From Streptomyces sp. NBC_01775 (lineage in GTDB: Bacteria; Actinomycetota; Actinomycetes; Streptomycetales; Streptomycetaceae), in the NCBI RefSeq assembly GCF_035917675.1, contig NZ_CP109104.1:930001-994000 (forward strand): a stretch of DNA of 64,000 nucleotides, given 5' to 3'. Shown piece after piece: positions 1 through 7,783 of this stretch. How positions within the stretch are numbered: position 1 is the first letter of the stretch; each line of letters begins with the position of its first letter. Made by a program: the position numbers and the translations under genes. The notes beneath the pieces were generated by a model. That model worked only from the letters and a program-made list of their open reading frames with translations. It did no database searches and had not been told where the DNA came from.

Positions 1-360
1 GTGCTGGCGTTCCCGCTCATGCTGATGATCGCCCACGGCAGCACCGTGGCGCTGACCCTCGGGATGATCCTCGCGCTGAACATCGGCGTGCTGGGCCTGT
101 TCTCGCTGGAGAGCGTCACCATGGCCGAACTCTTCGGCTCCCGCACCCGCTTCACACAGCTGGCCGTGGCCAAGGAGATCGGTGGCGTCCTGGCCACCGC
201 GGTCGGCCCGGTGCTGGCCGCCGCGCTGACCGCCGCGACCGGCAGCTGGTGGCCGATCGCCGCCATGCTCGTCGTCTACTCCCTCATCACCCTGATCTCC
301 GCCCTGCTCGCCCCCGAGACCCGCGGACGTGACCTGGTCCGCCTGGAGGACGCCGTATGA
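1..360 (+). CDS. MFS transporter, C-terminal part (cut by window edge)
   Basis: The visible 119 residues are three or four hydrophobic segments followed by a short charged tail containing PETRGRDL, which is how many sugar-acid and aromatic-acid porters of the major facilitator superfamily end (family knowledge). The true start lies left of the window, so the GTG at position 1 is probably internal. Its TGA overlaps the start of the next gene as ATGA, so the two are probably co-translated. With a sugar-acid dehydrogenase next to it, import of a sugar acid or polyol is the likely role, but the substrate is inferred only from context. Confidence 0.8.
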   Translation: MLAFPLMLMIAHGSTVALTLGMILALNIGVLGLFSLESVTMAELFGSRTRFTQLAVAKEIGGVLATAVGPVLAAALTAATGSWWPIAAMLVVYSLITLISALLAPETRGRDLVRLEDAV

Positions 361-1391
361 AAGCCGTCGTGGTCCACGGGCCCCGTGACGTACGGATCGA
401 CGAGCGGCCCGACCCCGTGCCCGGTCCCGGTGAGGTACTGCTCGCGCTCGAATGGGGCGGCGTCTGCGGCTCCGACATCTCCTACTGGAAGCACGGCGCC
501 TCCGGCACCGCCACCCTGGCCCACCCCCTGGTGCTGGGCCACGAGGTCGCCGGGCGGGTCGCAGCGCTCGGCCGGGGCGTCACCGGGATCGAGGAGGGCG
601 CCCCCGCCACCGTGCACCCCGCGAGCCCCGTCGGCGACACGGCCTTGCCCGAGCGTCTGGCCGGGCGGACCAACCTGCTGCCGAAGGTGCGCTATTTCGG
701 TTCGGCCGCGTTCGACCCGCACACCGACGGCGGCTTCTGCGAGTACCGCACCGTGCCCGTCGCACAGCTCAGGCCGCTGCCCGAGGGCGTCACCACCGAA
801 CACGGCGCCCTCGCCGAGCCGTTGGCCGTAGCCCTGCACGCCGTCGGCCGCGCTCCCGGGGTGCGGGGGCGTACTGTCCTGGTCAACGGCGCGGGACCGA
901 TCGGCTCTTTGCTCGTCGCCGCGCTCCGGCACCTCGGCGCCGCCCATGTGATCGCCGCCGATGTGGCCCCCGCCGCGCTGGACCTCGCCCGCGCCATGGG
1001 CGCCGGGGAGACCAGGGACCTGTCGGCAGGGCAACGGCTGCCCGACGATGTCGAAGTGGTCTTCGAGGCGTCCGGCGCGCCCGGGGCCCTCGGTCCGGTG
1101 CTGTCCGCCACCGCGCGCGGCGGCCACCTGATCCAGGTGGGCAATCTGCCCGGCGCCCCGGCCCCCGCCGTCCTCGGCGACCTGGTGACGCGGGAGATCA
1201 CCTGGAGCGGCTCGTACCGCTTCGCGGAGGAGATCGACGACGCGCTCCGTGCCCTGCACGACGGTCTCGACGTCGCCCCCCTCATCAGTCACCGCTTCGG
1301 CCTGGAGGAGGGCGCCCGTGCCCTGGCCGTCGCCGCCGACCCGGCGGGCGGCTGCGGCAAGGTGATGCTCCGGCTCGGATCGCCGGGCTGA
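357..1391 (+). CDS. Zinc-type alcohol dehydrogenase, L-idonate 5-dehydrogenase-like
   Basis: A 344-residue medium-chain dehydrogenase. Catalytic-zinc residues are visible as Cys37 and the GHEVAGRV segment (His62, Glu63), and the Rossmann fold carries NGAGPIG. The segment RYFGSA...PHTDGGF is characteristic of the L-idonate/sorbitol dehydrogenase branch. The four cysteines that normally bind the structural zinc are absent from the lobe at about residues 85-115, so it probably carries one zinc. It would oxidise a polyol or sugar acid with NAD(P) in the cytoplasm. The ATG overlaps the stop of the upstream transporter gene. The exact substrate is uncertain. Confidence 0.85.
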   Translation: MKAVVVHGPRDVRIDERPDPVPGPGEVLLALEWGGVCGSDISYWKHGASGTATLAHPLVLGHEVAGRVAALGRGVTGIEEGAPATVHPASPVGDTALPERLAGRTNLLPKVRYFGSAAFDPHTDGGFCEYRTVPVAQLRPLPEGVTTEHGALAEPLAVALHAVGRAPGVRGRTVLVNGAGPIGSLLVAALRHLGAAHVIAADVAPAALDLARAMGAGETRDLSAGQRLPDDVEVVFEASGAPGALGPVLSATARGGHLIQVGNLPGAPAPAVLGDLVTREITWSGSYRFAEEIDDALRALHDGLDVAPLISHRFGLEEGARALAVAADPAGGCGKVMLRLGSPG

Positions 1392-1491
1392 CCGCCGGGG
1401 GGCGGTGGAGCGATCTGCCGTGCCCGGGACGACGGCAGGACGCACACCCGAAGCCCTGTCGCGGTTGTCCCGGAGAGCGCAGCCCTACAGG

Positions 1492-2952
1492 ATGTTCGCT
1501 GTGTCAACTTATGCCTCAGCAAACCCTCTTGGTGACCCCTGGCCCCGCGTCCGTTCGCCGTGGCCCGCACGCGGCGCCCCGCTCTACGGGCAGGATTTCG
1601 CCCGCGATCCGTTCTCGTACTACGAAAGCCTCCGCAAGACCTTCGGCCCTGTGGCTCCCGTGGCGCTGGAGGAGACCGGCGCCCTCCGCGGCTATCTCGT
1701 CCTGGACCACGCCTACCAGGTGGAGATCCTCCAAAACCGCGGCCATGTCTGGACACGGGACTCCCGCTGGTACCGCGACCTGGCCGAGGGGGTACTGCCC
1801 CCCGACCATCCGATGATTCCCCAGTTCGCCTACCGGCGCAGCCGCCTCAACGCCGAGGGCCCGGAGCACGCGCGCCTGTCGGGGCCCGGCAACAAGGCGC
1901 TCGGCGAGCTGGATCTGCTCCGTACCCGCGACCTCATCGAAGACCTGGCCAACCAGCTCATCACCGCGTTCTTCCCCGACGGGGGGCCCCGGGAGCAGAA
2001 CGAGGCCGACATCCTGGACCAGTACGCGCTACAACTGCCCCTGCTGGTCATGATGCGGCTGATGGGCATGGACGAGGGCAGCGCGCTGGCCACCGGCAAC
2101 GCCATCCACGAGATGCTCAGCGGCGGACCGGGTGCCGAGAACGCCGCCGCCGAACTGGATACCCGGATGCGGGCCCTGGTCGAGGAGAAGCAGCGCGCGC
2201 CGGGGCCCGACCTCGTCTCCTGGACACACCATTACAACCGGCTCACGCAGCAGGAGCTGGACACGCACGAGCTGGGCGAAGACGTGTGGCTCCAGATAGT
2301 CGCCGGGCGCGGCGCCAGCACGACCTGGATCTGCAACACCGTGCTGGAGCTGCTGACCAATCCGGACCTGAACGCCGACGTCATCGCCGGGCGCTGTCCG
2401 ATGGACGAGGCGATGAACCGCGTCATGTGGGTCAACGCACCGATCCAGAACCTCATCGGCCGCTGGGCCACCCAGAACACCTCGCTCGGCGGATACCCGG
2501 TGAACGCGGGTGACATGGCGATCATCTGCCTCGGGGCGACCGGTGCCGACCCGGCGATGCGGTCTGCCAGCTTCGATGTGTCCCGCACCAACAGGTCACA
2601 TCTGGCCTGGGGCGCCGGGTCCCACGGGTGTCCGGCGCAGGAGCTCGGCACGCTCATCGTCCGGGCCGGACTTGAGGTCCTGTGGAACAGGCTTCCGGGG
2701 CTCCGGCTGGCGGTCCCCGAGGAGGAGCTCGCCTGGGACCTGCCGTACGTTGCCCGCTCCCCCACCGCACTCCCTGTGACCTTTCCCCTCCCCCCGACTC
2801 CACCGACGAATGGACAGCAGTGGACAGCCCTGCCCAGGTTCATCTCGAACCCGCCCCGGCCGATCTCCACAGAACCGAAGGAGCAGCACTCCGAGCCGCA
2901 GGGCCGGTTGCCGCTGTGGCGCTCCCTGGTGGCGTGGTGGCCAAAGCGGTGA
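1492..2952 (+). CDS. Cytochrome P450, CYP157-like, lacking the ExxR motif
   Basis: A P450 of about 486 residues. The heme ligand is Cys380 in WGAGSHGCPAQ; the residue two after the Cys is Ala instead of the usual Gly. In the K-helix the invariant ExxR is replaced: Arg310 and Trp313 stand where Glu and Arg should be (context NRVMW). The I-helix has GRGASTT in place of the acid-Thr pair. Loss of ExxR with Trp in the Arg position is the hallmark reported for the CYP157 family of Streptomyces, which is usually paired with CYP154 members. Here a CYP154-like gene follows directly. The last 55 residues after LPVTF are proline-rich and overlap the next gene in another frame, so the C-terminus may be read-through of a drifted stop. 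ATG 1492 was chosen; GTG 1501 is an alternative. Confidence 0.85.
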   Translation: MFAVSTYASANPLGDPWPRVRSPWPARGAPLYGQDFARDPFSYYESLRKTFGPVAPVALEETGALRGYLVLDHAYQVEILQNRGHVWTRDSRWYRDLAEGVLPPDHPMIPQFAYRRSRLNAEGPEHARLSGPGNKALGELDLLRTRDLIEDLANQLITAFFPDGGPREQNEADILDQYALQLPLLVMMRLMGMDEGSALATGNAIHEMLSGGPGAENAAAELDTRMRALVEEKQRAPGPDLVSWTHHYNRLTQQELDTHELGEDVWLQIVAGRGASTTWICNTVLELLTNPDLNADVIAGRCPMDEAMNRVMWVNAPIQNLIGRWATQNTSLGGYPVNAGDMAIICLGATGADPAMRSASFDVSRTNRSHLAWGAGSHGCPAQELGTLIVRAGLEVLWNRLPGLRLAVPEEELAWDLPYVARSPTALPVTFPLPPTPPTNGQQWTALPRFISNPPRPISTEPKEQHSEPQGRLPLWRSLVAWWPKR

Positions 2953-4058
2953 CGACCCGGGAGGCCGCCACCCTGGTGCTGACCGATCCCCGCTTCTCGA
3001 AGGACATCAAGCACTGGGGCGCACACGCGCGCGGGGAGATACCCCCGGACTGGCCGCTGCTGTTCATCGTGGAGGGCAAGGGCCTGCTCACCACCGACGG
3101 CGACACCCACCGGCGCCTGCGGCTCCCCGTCCAGCGCGCCATCTCCCCCCGCCGGGTGCAGGCGCTGCGTCCTCATATCGAGGCCATCGTCGACCGCCTG
3201 CTGGCCGAGCTGAGCGCCGTGCCCGCCGGTGAGGAGACGGACCTGCACGCCGGCTTCGCGCTCCCGCTGCCGCTGGAGGTCATCTGTTCCCTGCTCGGCG
3301 TGCCCGAGGACGGTCCGCTGCGCGAGGAACTGCGCGAGCTGTCGGCCGCGGCGATGAACTCCGAGGCCGACGTGGAAGAGGTCCAGAACACCGTCGGGCG
3401 TGACTTCCCGGTGGCTCTGCTGTCCCTGATCGAGCAGAAGCGCGCCCGCGGTGACCGGGACGACCTGATCATGGAACTCGTCGCGGCCATGGACGAGGGG
3501 CAGCTGACGGAGGCGGAGGTCATAGGGAACCTCGTGGTCACCGTCATCGGCGGCCACGAGACCACGGCCAACCTGATCTGCCATGCCGTCAGAGGGCTGC
3601 TGACGCACCCCGGGACGCTCGCGGACGCCAGGGCCCGGCAGGACGCGGGCGAGAACCCGTGGCCCGACATCGTGGAAGAGGCCCTGCGCTGGGAGTCCCC
3701 CAGCCGCAACCTGATGTTCCGCTACGCCACCGAGGACGTGGCCGTCGACGACGAGGTCATCCGCGAGGGAGAGGCGGTGCTCGTCCCGCTGCCGGCCGTA
3801 CAGCGCTGCCCGCGCTCCTTCCCCGACCCCGATCCCGAGGTCTTCGCCCCCGGCCGCCCGGACGTCTCCCGCCACATCGCCTTCGGCGTCGGTCCCCACC
3901 GCTGTCCGGGCGCGTCCCTCGCCAGGCTGGAGGCCGAGATCGCCCTGCGGCGGCTGTTCGAGGCCTTCCCCGGGCTGGGGCTCGTCCCCAGACCGGCCGC
4001 GCGCGTGCCGTCCCTGGGCATGAACGGCTACAAGGAGCTGCCGGTCCTGCTGCGCTGA
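2820..4058 (+). CDS. Cytochrome P450, CYP154-like
   Basis: A complete class I bacterial P450 of about 412 residues from GTG 2820. I-helix GGHETTAN, K-helix EALR (Glu287, Arg290) and heme motif FGVGPHRCPG (Cys362) are all canonical. The N-terminal pattern of ALPGGV followed by SKD, HW and GEIPPDWPL is typical of CYP154 enzymes, which oxidise steroids, flavonoids or macrolide-like compounds. It overlaps the CYP157-like gene by 133 bp in a different frame, so one transcript probably carries both. No ferredoxin gene is nearby. The start is uncertain because no strong ribosome binding site is visible; the length matches the family. Confidence 0.88.
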   Translation: MDSPAQVHLEPAPADLHRTEGAALRAAGPVAAVALPGGVVAKAVTTREAATLVLTDPRFSKDIKHWGAHARGEIPPDWPLLFIVEGKGLLTTDGDTHRRLRLPVQRAISPRRVQALRPHIEAIVDRLLAELSAVPAGEETDLHAGFALPLPLEVICSLLGVPEDGPLREELRELSAAAMNSEADVEEVQNTVGRDFPVALLSLIEQKRARGDRDDLIMELVAAMDEGQLTEAEVIGNLVVTVIGGHETTANLICHAVRGLLTHPGTLADARARQDAGENPWPDIVEEALRWESPSRNLMFRYATEDVAVDDEVIREGEAVLVPLPAVQRCPRSFPDPDPEVFAPGRPDVSRHIAFGVGPHRCPGASLARLEAEIALRRLFEAFPGLGLVPRPAARVPSLGMNGYKELPVLLR

Positions 4059-4125
4059 GCCGGCCCGCGCCCCGTACGGGCGTCTGCCGCCGAGCGGCAG
4101 GCCCCGCGGGCGCGCCCGGCAGGGC

Positions 4126-4164
4126 GAGGTGGGCGTCCCGGACGGTCCGGGGGAGGCCCACCTC
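4126..4164. terminator. Rho-independent-like hairpin between convergent genes
   Basis: Inverted arms GAGGTGGGC (4126-4134) and GCCCACCTC (4156-4164) lie between the plus-strand P450 and the minus-strand flavin reductase, where a bidirectional terminator is expected. There is no T-run, as is common in Streptomyces. Confidence 0.5.
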
Positions 4165-4201
4165 CGCCGGCCGGGGGGTCAGAAAGTGCCTGGCCCGCTG
4201 G

Positions 4202-4786
4202 TCAGGAGGCCGCCTGGTCGAGGCGGCCTCCGTCGTAGAAGCCGCCGGCGCTGTAGATGAGCGGCGGCCGGTCCGAGTGAGCTGCCTCGACGACGCGTCC
4301 CACGAAGATGGTGTGGGTCGTGGTCTGGAGTCGCTCTTCGATGCGGGCTTCCAGGGTGGCGGAGCTGTGATCGATCAAGGGTGAGCCGTGCGCCGCCGGG
4401 GTCCAGCGCAGTTCGGCGAACTTGTCGCTGCTCTTGGTGGCGAACACCGAGGCCACGGGGAGCTGGTCGGCGGCGAGGATGCTGATGCCCATGTGGCGGG
4501 AGCGGAAGAGGGGCTCGTAGGTGGAGGAGGTGCGCTGGACGCACACCATCACCAGCGGCGGGGACAGCGAGATGCTGGAGAAGGCGTTGACGGCGAGGCC
4601 GCGGGGGCGGTCACCGTCCATGGTGGTGACGATGGTGACGCCGGTGACGAACTTACGGTGCAGCCCCTTGACCTGGTCCTCGGGCACCTCGGGCGTCTCC
4701 GGTGCCTCTGGCGTCTCCGGTGCCTCGGCGGCGGTTGCGGCGGCCGGGGCGTGGTCCGGGGCGCGGGTTCCGGTGCGGGTGGTCAT
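4202..4786 (-). CDS. Flavin reductase family protein (FMN-binding split barrel)
   Basis: 194 residues from ATG 4786. The first 35 residues are Ala/Pro/Glu-rich with PETPEAPETPE repeats and look disordered. The rest is a flavin reductase domain: FVTGVTIVTT, then AVNAFSSISLSPP and a C-terminal GRVVEAA. Such enzymes reduce FMN or FAD with NAD(P)H and hand the reduced flavin to a two-component monooxygenase. The obvious partner is the luciferase-like monooxygenase encoded divergently 0.7 kb away. The start codon overlaps the stop of the SnoaL-like gene (ATGA at 4783-4786), so the two are translationally coupled. Confidence 0.88.
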   Translation of the reverse strand: MTTRTGTRAPDHAPAAATAAEAPETPEAPETPEVPEDQVKGLHRKFVTGVTIVTTMDGDRPRGLAVNAFSSISLSPPLVMVCVQRTSSTYEPLFRSRHMGISILAADQLPVASVFATKSSDKFAELRWTPAAHGSPLIDHSSATLEARIEERLQTTTHTIFVGRVVEAAHSDRPPLIYSAGGFYDGGRLDQAAS

Positions 4787-5232
4787 GCGGTGGTCGCCTC
4801 CAGCCGGGAGTTCTGCTCGAACGCGCTGTCCAGGGTGATGATCCCGAGGGCCTGGAGCATCTGACGCGGGTCCCAGGTGACCCACTCCTCGGTGATCAGC
4901 CCGTTCTCCACGCGGGAGAAGGTCGCGCCGGAGACCGTCACCCGCCGGCCGGTCGCCGGCACGTCCAGGAGCGGTCCGGTGTGTGTGCCGCTGCTGTGCC
5001 AGCGGGTGGCGGCCCGGCCGTCGGCGACGAGGCAGTCGTCGATGACGGTCCGCAGATCGGGCAGTGCCGTACGGCAGGCGGCGATTCCGGCTTTGAGGTC
5101 CTCGCGCGTCTGGGCGGTACGGCCGTGGCGGACGTACCCGGGGGCGAGCAGCTGGTCCAGCGCTTCCGTGTCGCCGTGGTTCCAGGCTGCCGCCCAGGCC
5201 GCCTCGATCCGGCTCTTGAGGTCGGTGCTCAT
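4783..5232 (-). CDS. SnoaL-like / ester cyclase-type NTF2-fold protein
   Basis: 149 residues with the alpha+beta barrel pattern of the SnoaL_2 group: WNHGDTEALDQLLAP..YVRHG near the N-terminus, a central TRWHSSGTHTG, and VSGATFSRVENGLITEEWVTWD. Members range from polyketide cyclases to small hydrolases and many are uncharacterised, so the reaction is unknown. It is the first gene of a two-gene unit with the flavin reductase and has its own promoter in the divergent region with the monooxygenase operon, which ties it to that pathway. Confidence 0.8.
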   Translation of the reverse strand: MSTDLKSRIEAAWAAAWNHGDTEALDQLLAPGYVRHGRTAQTREDLKAGIAACRTALPDLRTVIDDCLVADGRAATRWHSSGTHTGPLLDVPATGRRVTVSGATFSRVENGLITEEWVTWDPRQMLQALGIITLDSAFEQNSRLEATTA

Positions 5233-5277
5233 CCTCTTCCCTCCCGTGGCAACGGAGAGTCTGCGTTGTGTGGCAGG

Positions 5278-5306
5278 AAGCTATGAACGTCGAGCTTGCA
5301 TGTCAA
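5278..5306 (-). promoter_or_regulatory. Sigma70-type promoter of the SnoaL/flavin reductase unit with an overlapping operator-like site
   Basis: Read on the minus strand, TTGACA (5306-5301) is followed after 17 bases by TAGCTT (5283-5278). The -35 box is inside TTGCATGTCAA (5296-5306 on plus), which resembles the palindrome on the opposite promoter, so one repressor could control both directions. Confidence 0.6.
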
Positions 5307-5407
5307 TAGTTCGCACACTAGAGAGGCTGACCCCTGGGCGAGAATTCCGCTCTATCCCGCTTCTACCTGCATGTATGAGGAATCCAGCGACCCCGGTGTC
5401 GAACCCC

Positions 5408-5437
5408 TTGACGCGTTGATGGTGGCCTCCCTAGGTT
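5408..5437 (+). promoter_or_regulatory. Sigma70-type promoter of the monooxygenase operon
   Basis: TTGACG at 5408-5413 and TAGGTT at 5432-5437 are separated by 18 bases, close to the Streptomyces HrdB consensus. The expected transcription start falls in the perfect palindrome immediately downstream. Confidence 0.6.
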
Positions 5438-5440
5438 CCT

Positions 5441-5454
5441 TCTTGCATGCAAGA
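5441..5454. promoter_or_regulatory. 14-bp perfect palindrome, probable repressor operator
   Basis: TCTTGCATGCAAGA is its own reverse complement and begins four bases after the -10 box of the monooxygenase operon promoter, so a bound protein would cover the transcription start. The core TTGCATGCAA resembles the TTGTATACAA-like sites of FCD-type GntR regulators. The GntR gene at 10226-10951 is the natural candidate. Confidence 0.55.
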
Positions 5455-5487
5455 GACGTCACACGTTGAGGGATGAGGGGCAGATCC

Positions 5488-6627
5488 ATGCGTTTCTCGA
5501 TCTTCCACGCGCTCGGGGCTCCAGGTGGGCTCGGCGACTACCACCGCCTGATGCAGGAGGCCCGCGAGTACGCCGTGGCGGCGGAACAGGCGGGTTTCTG
5601 GTCGGCCTGGTATACCGAGCACCACTTCGGCCACGAGGGGCAGGAACTCACCCCGAACCCGGTGCTGATGGGCACCGACATCGCAGCGCGTACGGAGCGG
5701 CTGCGCATCGGACAGGCCGCGAACATCGTGACGTTCTGGCATCCGCTGCGCCTGGCGGAGGACCTGGCGCTGCTCGATCAGCTCTCCGGTGGCCGCGTCG
5801 AGGTCGGCGTCGGCCGCGGCCTGTACGGGCGGGAGGCGATGAACCTCAACCCGCTGGCCGACCCCCGCGACCAGGAGCAGAACCGGGCCCTGTTCGAGGA
5901 GACGATGGAGATCCTGCGCAAGGCGTGGTCCGGGGAGTTCTTCGAACACCACGGCCGCTTCCACGACTTCCCGGCGCCGGACGTGCGGTGGAACCACCCG
6001 CTCTCCCCCGCGACCGAGGAGTTCACGCACGACGGCGTCATCGACAAACTGGCCGTGGTGCCGAGGCCGTACCAGCGCCCGCACCCGGCGCTGTGGCAGG
6101 TCGTCGACTCGCCCCGTTCCATCGAGTCCTCGGCCCGTCAGGGCATGCAGGGGATCTTCTGGCTGCCGCCCGTCTCCGCCCTCAAGAAGCGCTTCGACCT
6201 GTACCGGCGTACCGCCTCCGAGGCCGCGGGCCGCCCCTTCGCCCCGGGCGAGGGGCTGGCCCTGGTGCGGGACGTGTACGTGGCCGACACGATGGAGCAG
6301 GCCCGAGCCGAGTTCGAGCACGCCCTGTTGCAGACCTACCAGTGGGTGACGCACTGGCGGGGCCTGGCGAACCTGATGGAGGACGGCGAGGAGCTGGGCC
6401 CCCAGCACGAGCTGAGCTTCGACTTCCTCAACGACCGCAACCTGCTGGTGGGCACACCCGATCACGTGGCGGGAAAGATCGAGGAGCTGCGGGACGAAGT
6501 GGGCCTGGAGCACCTGATGCTGTGGACCACGCACCCGGGATTGCCGCACAAGCACGCCATGCGCAGCCTGGAGCTGTTCTCCGAGCACGTCCTGCCGCGG
6601 TTCTCGGGCGAGGGTGACCGCCCGTGA
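5488..6627 (+). CDS. LLM-class flavin-dependent monooxygenase (bacterial luciferase-like)
   Basis: 379 residues. The luciferase-like TIM barrel is recognisable from FWSAWYTEHHFG, TERLRIGQA, the stretch RLAEDLALLDQLSGGRVEVGVGRG and the C-terminal VGTPDHVAGKIEEL. These enzymes use FMNH2 and O2 to oxygenate or cleave carbonyls, sulfonates or N-heterocycles. ATG 5488 follows GAGGGGCAG at a good distance; an ATG at 5473 is possible. It heads a five-gene operon in which every gene overlaps the next by 4 to 29 bases. The electron donor is probably the divergent flavin reductase. The substrate is not identifiable from sequence. Confidence 0.88.
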   Translation: MRFSIFHALGAPGGLGDYHRLMQEAREYAVAAEQAGFWSAWYTEHHFGHEGQELTPNPVLMGTDIAARTERLRIGQAANIVTFWHPLRLAEDLALLDQLSGGRVEVGVGRGLYGREAMNLNPLADPRDQEQNRALFEETMEILRKAWSGEFFEHHGRFHDFPAPDVRWNHPLSPATEEFTHDGVIDKLAVVPRPYQRPHPALWQVVDSPRSIESSARQGMQGIFWLPPVSALKKRFDLYRRTASEAAGRPFAPGEGLALVRDVYVADTMEQARAEFEHALLQTYQWVTHWRGLANLMEDGEELGPQHELSFDFLNDRNLLVGTPDHVAGKIEELRDEVGLEHLMLWTTHPGLPHKHAMRSLELFSEHVLPRFSGEGDRP

Positions 6628-7226
6628 ACCCGATACGGCGGATCGTCTCCTCCTGCGAGGAACTGACCACCGAGCTCGGCGCACCCGTGAACACCCCCGT
6701 ACGCCGCGGTGCCGTGGCCCTCGCGGTGCGCAACCCGTGGGCCCGCCGCGGCATCGTGCCCGACCTCCAGCCCGAGGTGGAAGAGCTGGCGCCGCTCCTG
6801 GCCCGGGAGATCGCCGACCGGCTGACCGCCATGCTCGGCGGCGCCGAGTCCATCGCCGCCTTCGGCAAGGCCGCGCTCGTGGGCCTGGACGGGGAGGCGG
6901 AGCACGGCGACGCCCTCATCCACACCCCGTACTTCGGGAACGTGCTGCGCGAACTCCTGGACGGCACCTCGATCATCGCCTTCAGCGAGGAGCGGGCCGC
7001 GGCCGGCACCACCGTGACGGTGCCCGTCTGGCACAAGACCGACGCGGCGACCCGCTCGCACTACGCAGCGGCGCAGATCCGCGTGCCCGACGGTCCACGG
7101 CCCGACGAACTGCTGATCACCGCAGCCGCGGCAACGGGCCCGCGCCCCAACGCCCGCATCGGCGACCGCCGCACCGACCCCGTCGTCACCCTGCAAACCC
7201 TGGAAGACCTGGAAGGAACCCGGTGA
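6624..7226 (+). CDS. Amino acid synthesis family protein (DUF1185), copy 1
   Basis: 200 residues starting with GTG that overlaps the upstream stop. The pattern NPWARRGIVPDL, then GKAALVGLDGEAEHGDALIHT and EERAAAGTTVTVPVWHK is that of the AA_synth/DUF1185 family. The family fold is known but no reaction is firmly established. It is about 40 percent identical by eye to the next gene product, with the same blocks in the same order, so the two are tandem paralogues and may form a heteromer. Confidence 0.8.
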   Translation: MNPIRRIVSSCEELTTELGAPVNTPVRRGAVALAVRNPWARRGIVPDLQPEVEELAPLLAREIADRLTAMLGGAESIAAFGKAALVGLDGEAEHGDALIHTPYFGNVLRELLDGTSIIAFSEERAAAGTTVTVPVWHKTDAATRSHYAAAQIRVPDGPRPDELLITAAAATGPRPNARIGDRRTDPVVTLQTLEDLEGTR

Positions 7227-7783
7227 AACCGATGAACCTCCGCAAGACCGTCACCCTGCTGGACGAGATCCACACCGAGGGCGGACAAGCCGTCTCGCCG
7301 ACCGCGCGCACCGCCGTCGTCGCCGCTGTCATCGACAACCCGTGGGCAGGGCAGGGCTTCGTGGCGGACCTCGCCCCCGGCATCGACGAGATCGCCCCAC
7401 AACTGGGCGCTCTGCTGGCCCCGCTGGTCGTCAAGGCGCTCGGCTCCCCGGTCGAGGCGTACGGCAAGGGCGCCGTCGTCGGCCTCGACGGCGAGGTCGA
7501 GCACGGCTCGGCGCTCATCCACACCCTCAAGTTCGGCGACCACTTCCGCGAGGCGGCGTCGGCCACCACGCTGCTGCCCGCCGTGGAGAAGCGGGCCGCG
7601 GCCGGCACCGTCTTCGACATTCCGCTCAAGCACATCACCGACGCCACCGTCCGCTCCCACCACCAGAGCGTGGAGGTCCGCATCCCCGACGCGCCCCGCG
7701 CCGACGAGATCGTGATCGCCCTGGCCGCGGCGGCGCAGGGCCGCCCGCAGGCCCGCCTCGCGCCGCTGAAGAGCGAACAGTGA
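7223..7783 (+). CDS. Amino acid synthesis family protein (DUF1185), copy 2
   Basis: 186 residues from GTG 7223, overlapping the first copy. It repeats the blocks NPWAGQGFVADL, GKGAVVGLDGEVEHGSALIHT and EKRAAAGTVFDIPLKH. The GTG lies behind GGAAGG; ATG 7232 is a second possible start. DUF1185 pairs beside luciferase-like monooxygenases suggest a shared catabolic step, possibly acting on the ring-opened or lactone/lactam product, but that is inference. Confidence 0.8.
   Translation: MKPMNLRKTVTLLDEIHTEGGQAVSPTARTAVVAAVIDNPWAGQGFVADLAPGIDEIAPQLGALLAPLVVKALGSPVEAYGKGAVVGLDGEVEHGSALIHTLKFGDHFREAASATTLLPAVEKRAAAGTVFDIPLKHITDATVRSHHQSVEVRIPDAPRADEIVIALAAAAQGRPQARLAPLKSEQ

Noticed and set aside
2232..3899. 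Long minus-strand open frame (555 codons) opposite the P450 pair
   Set aside because: It is the antisense shadow of the two P450 genes; composition is Gly/Arg/Val-rich with no domain, as for many long antisense frames here.
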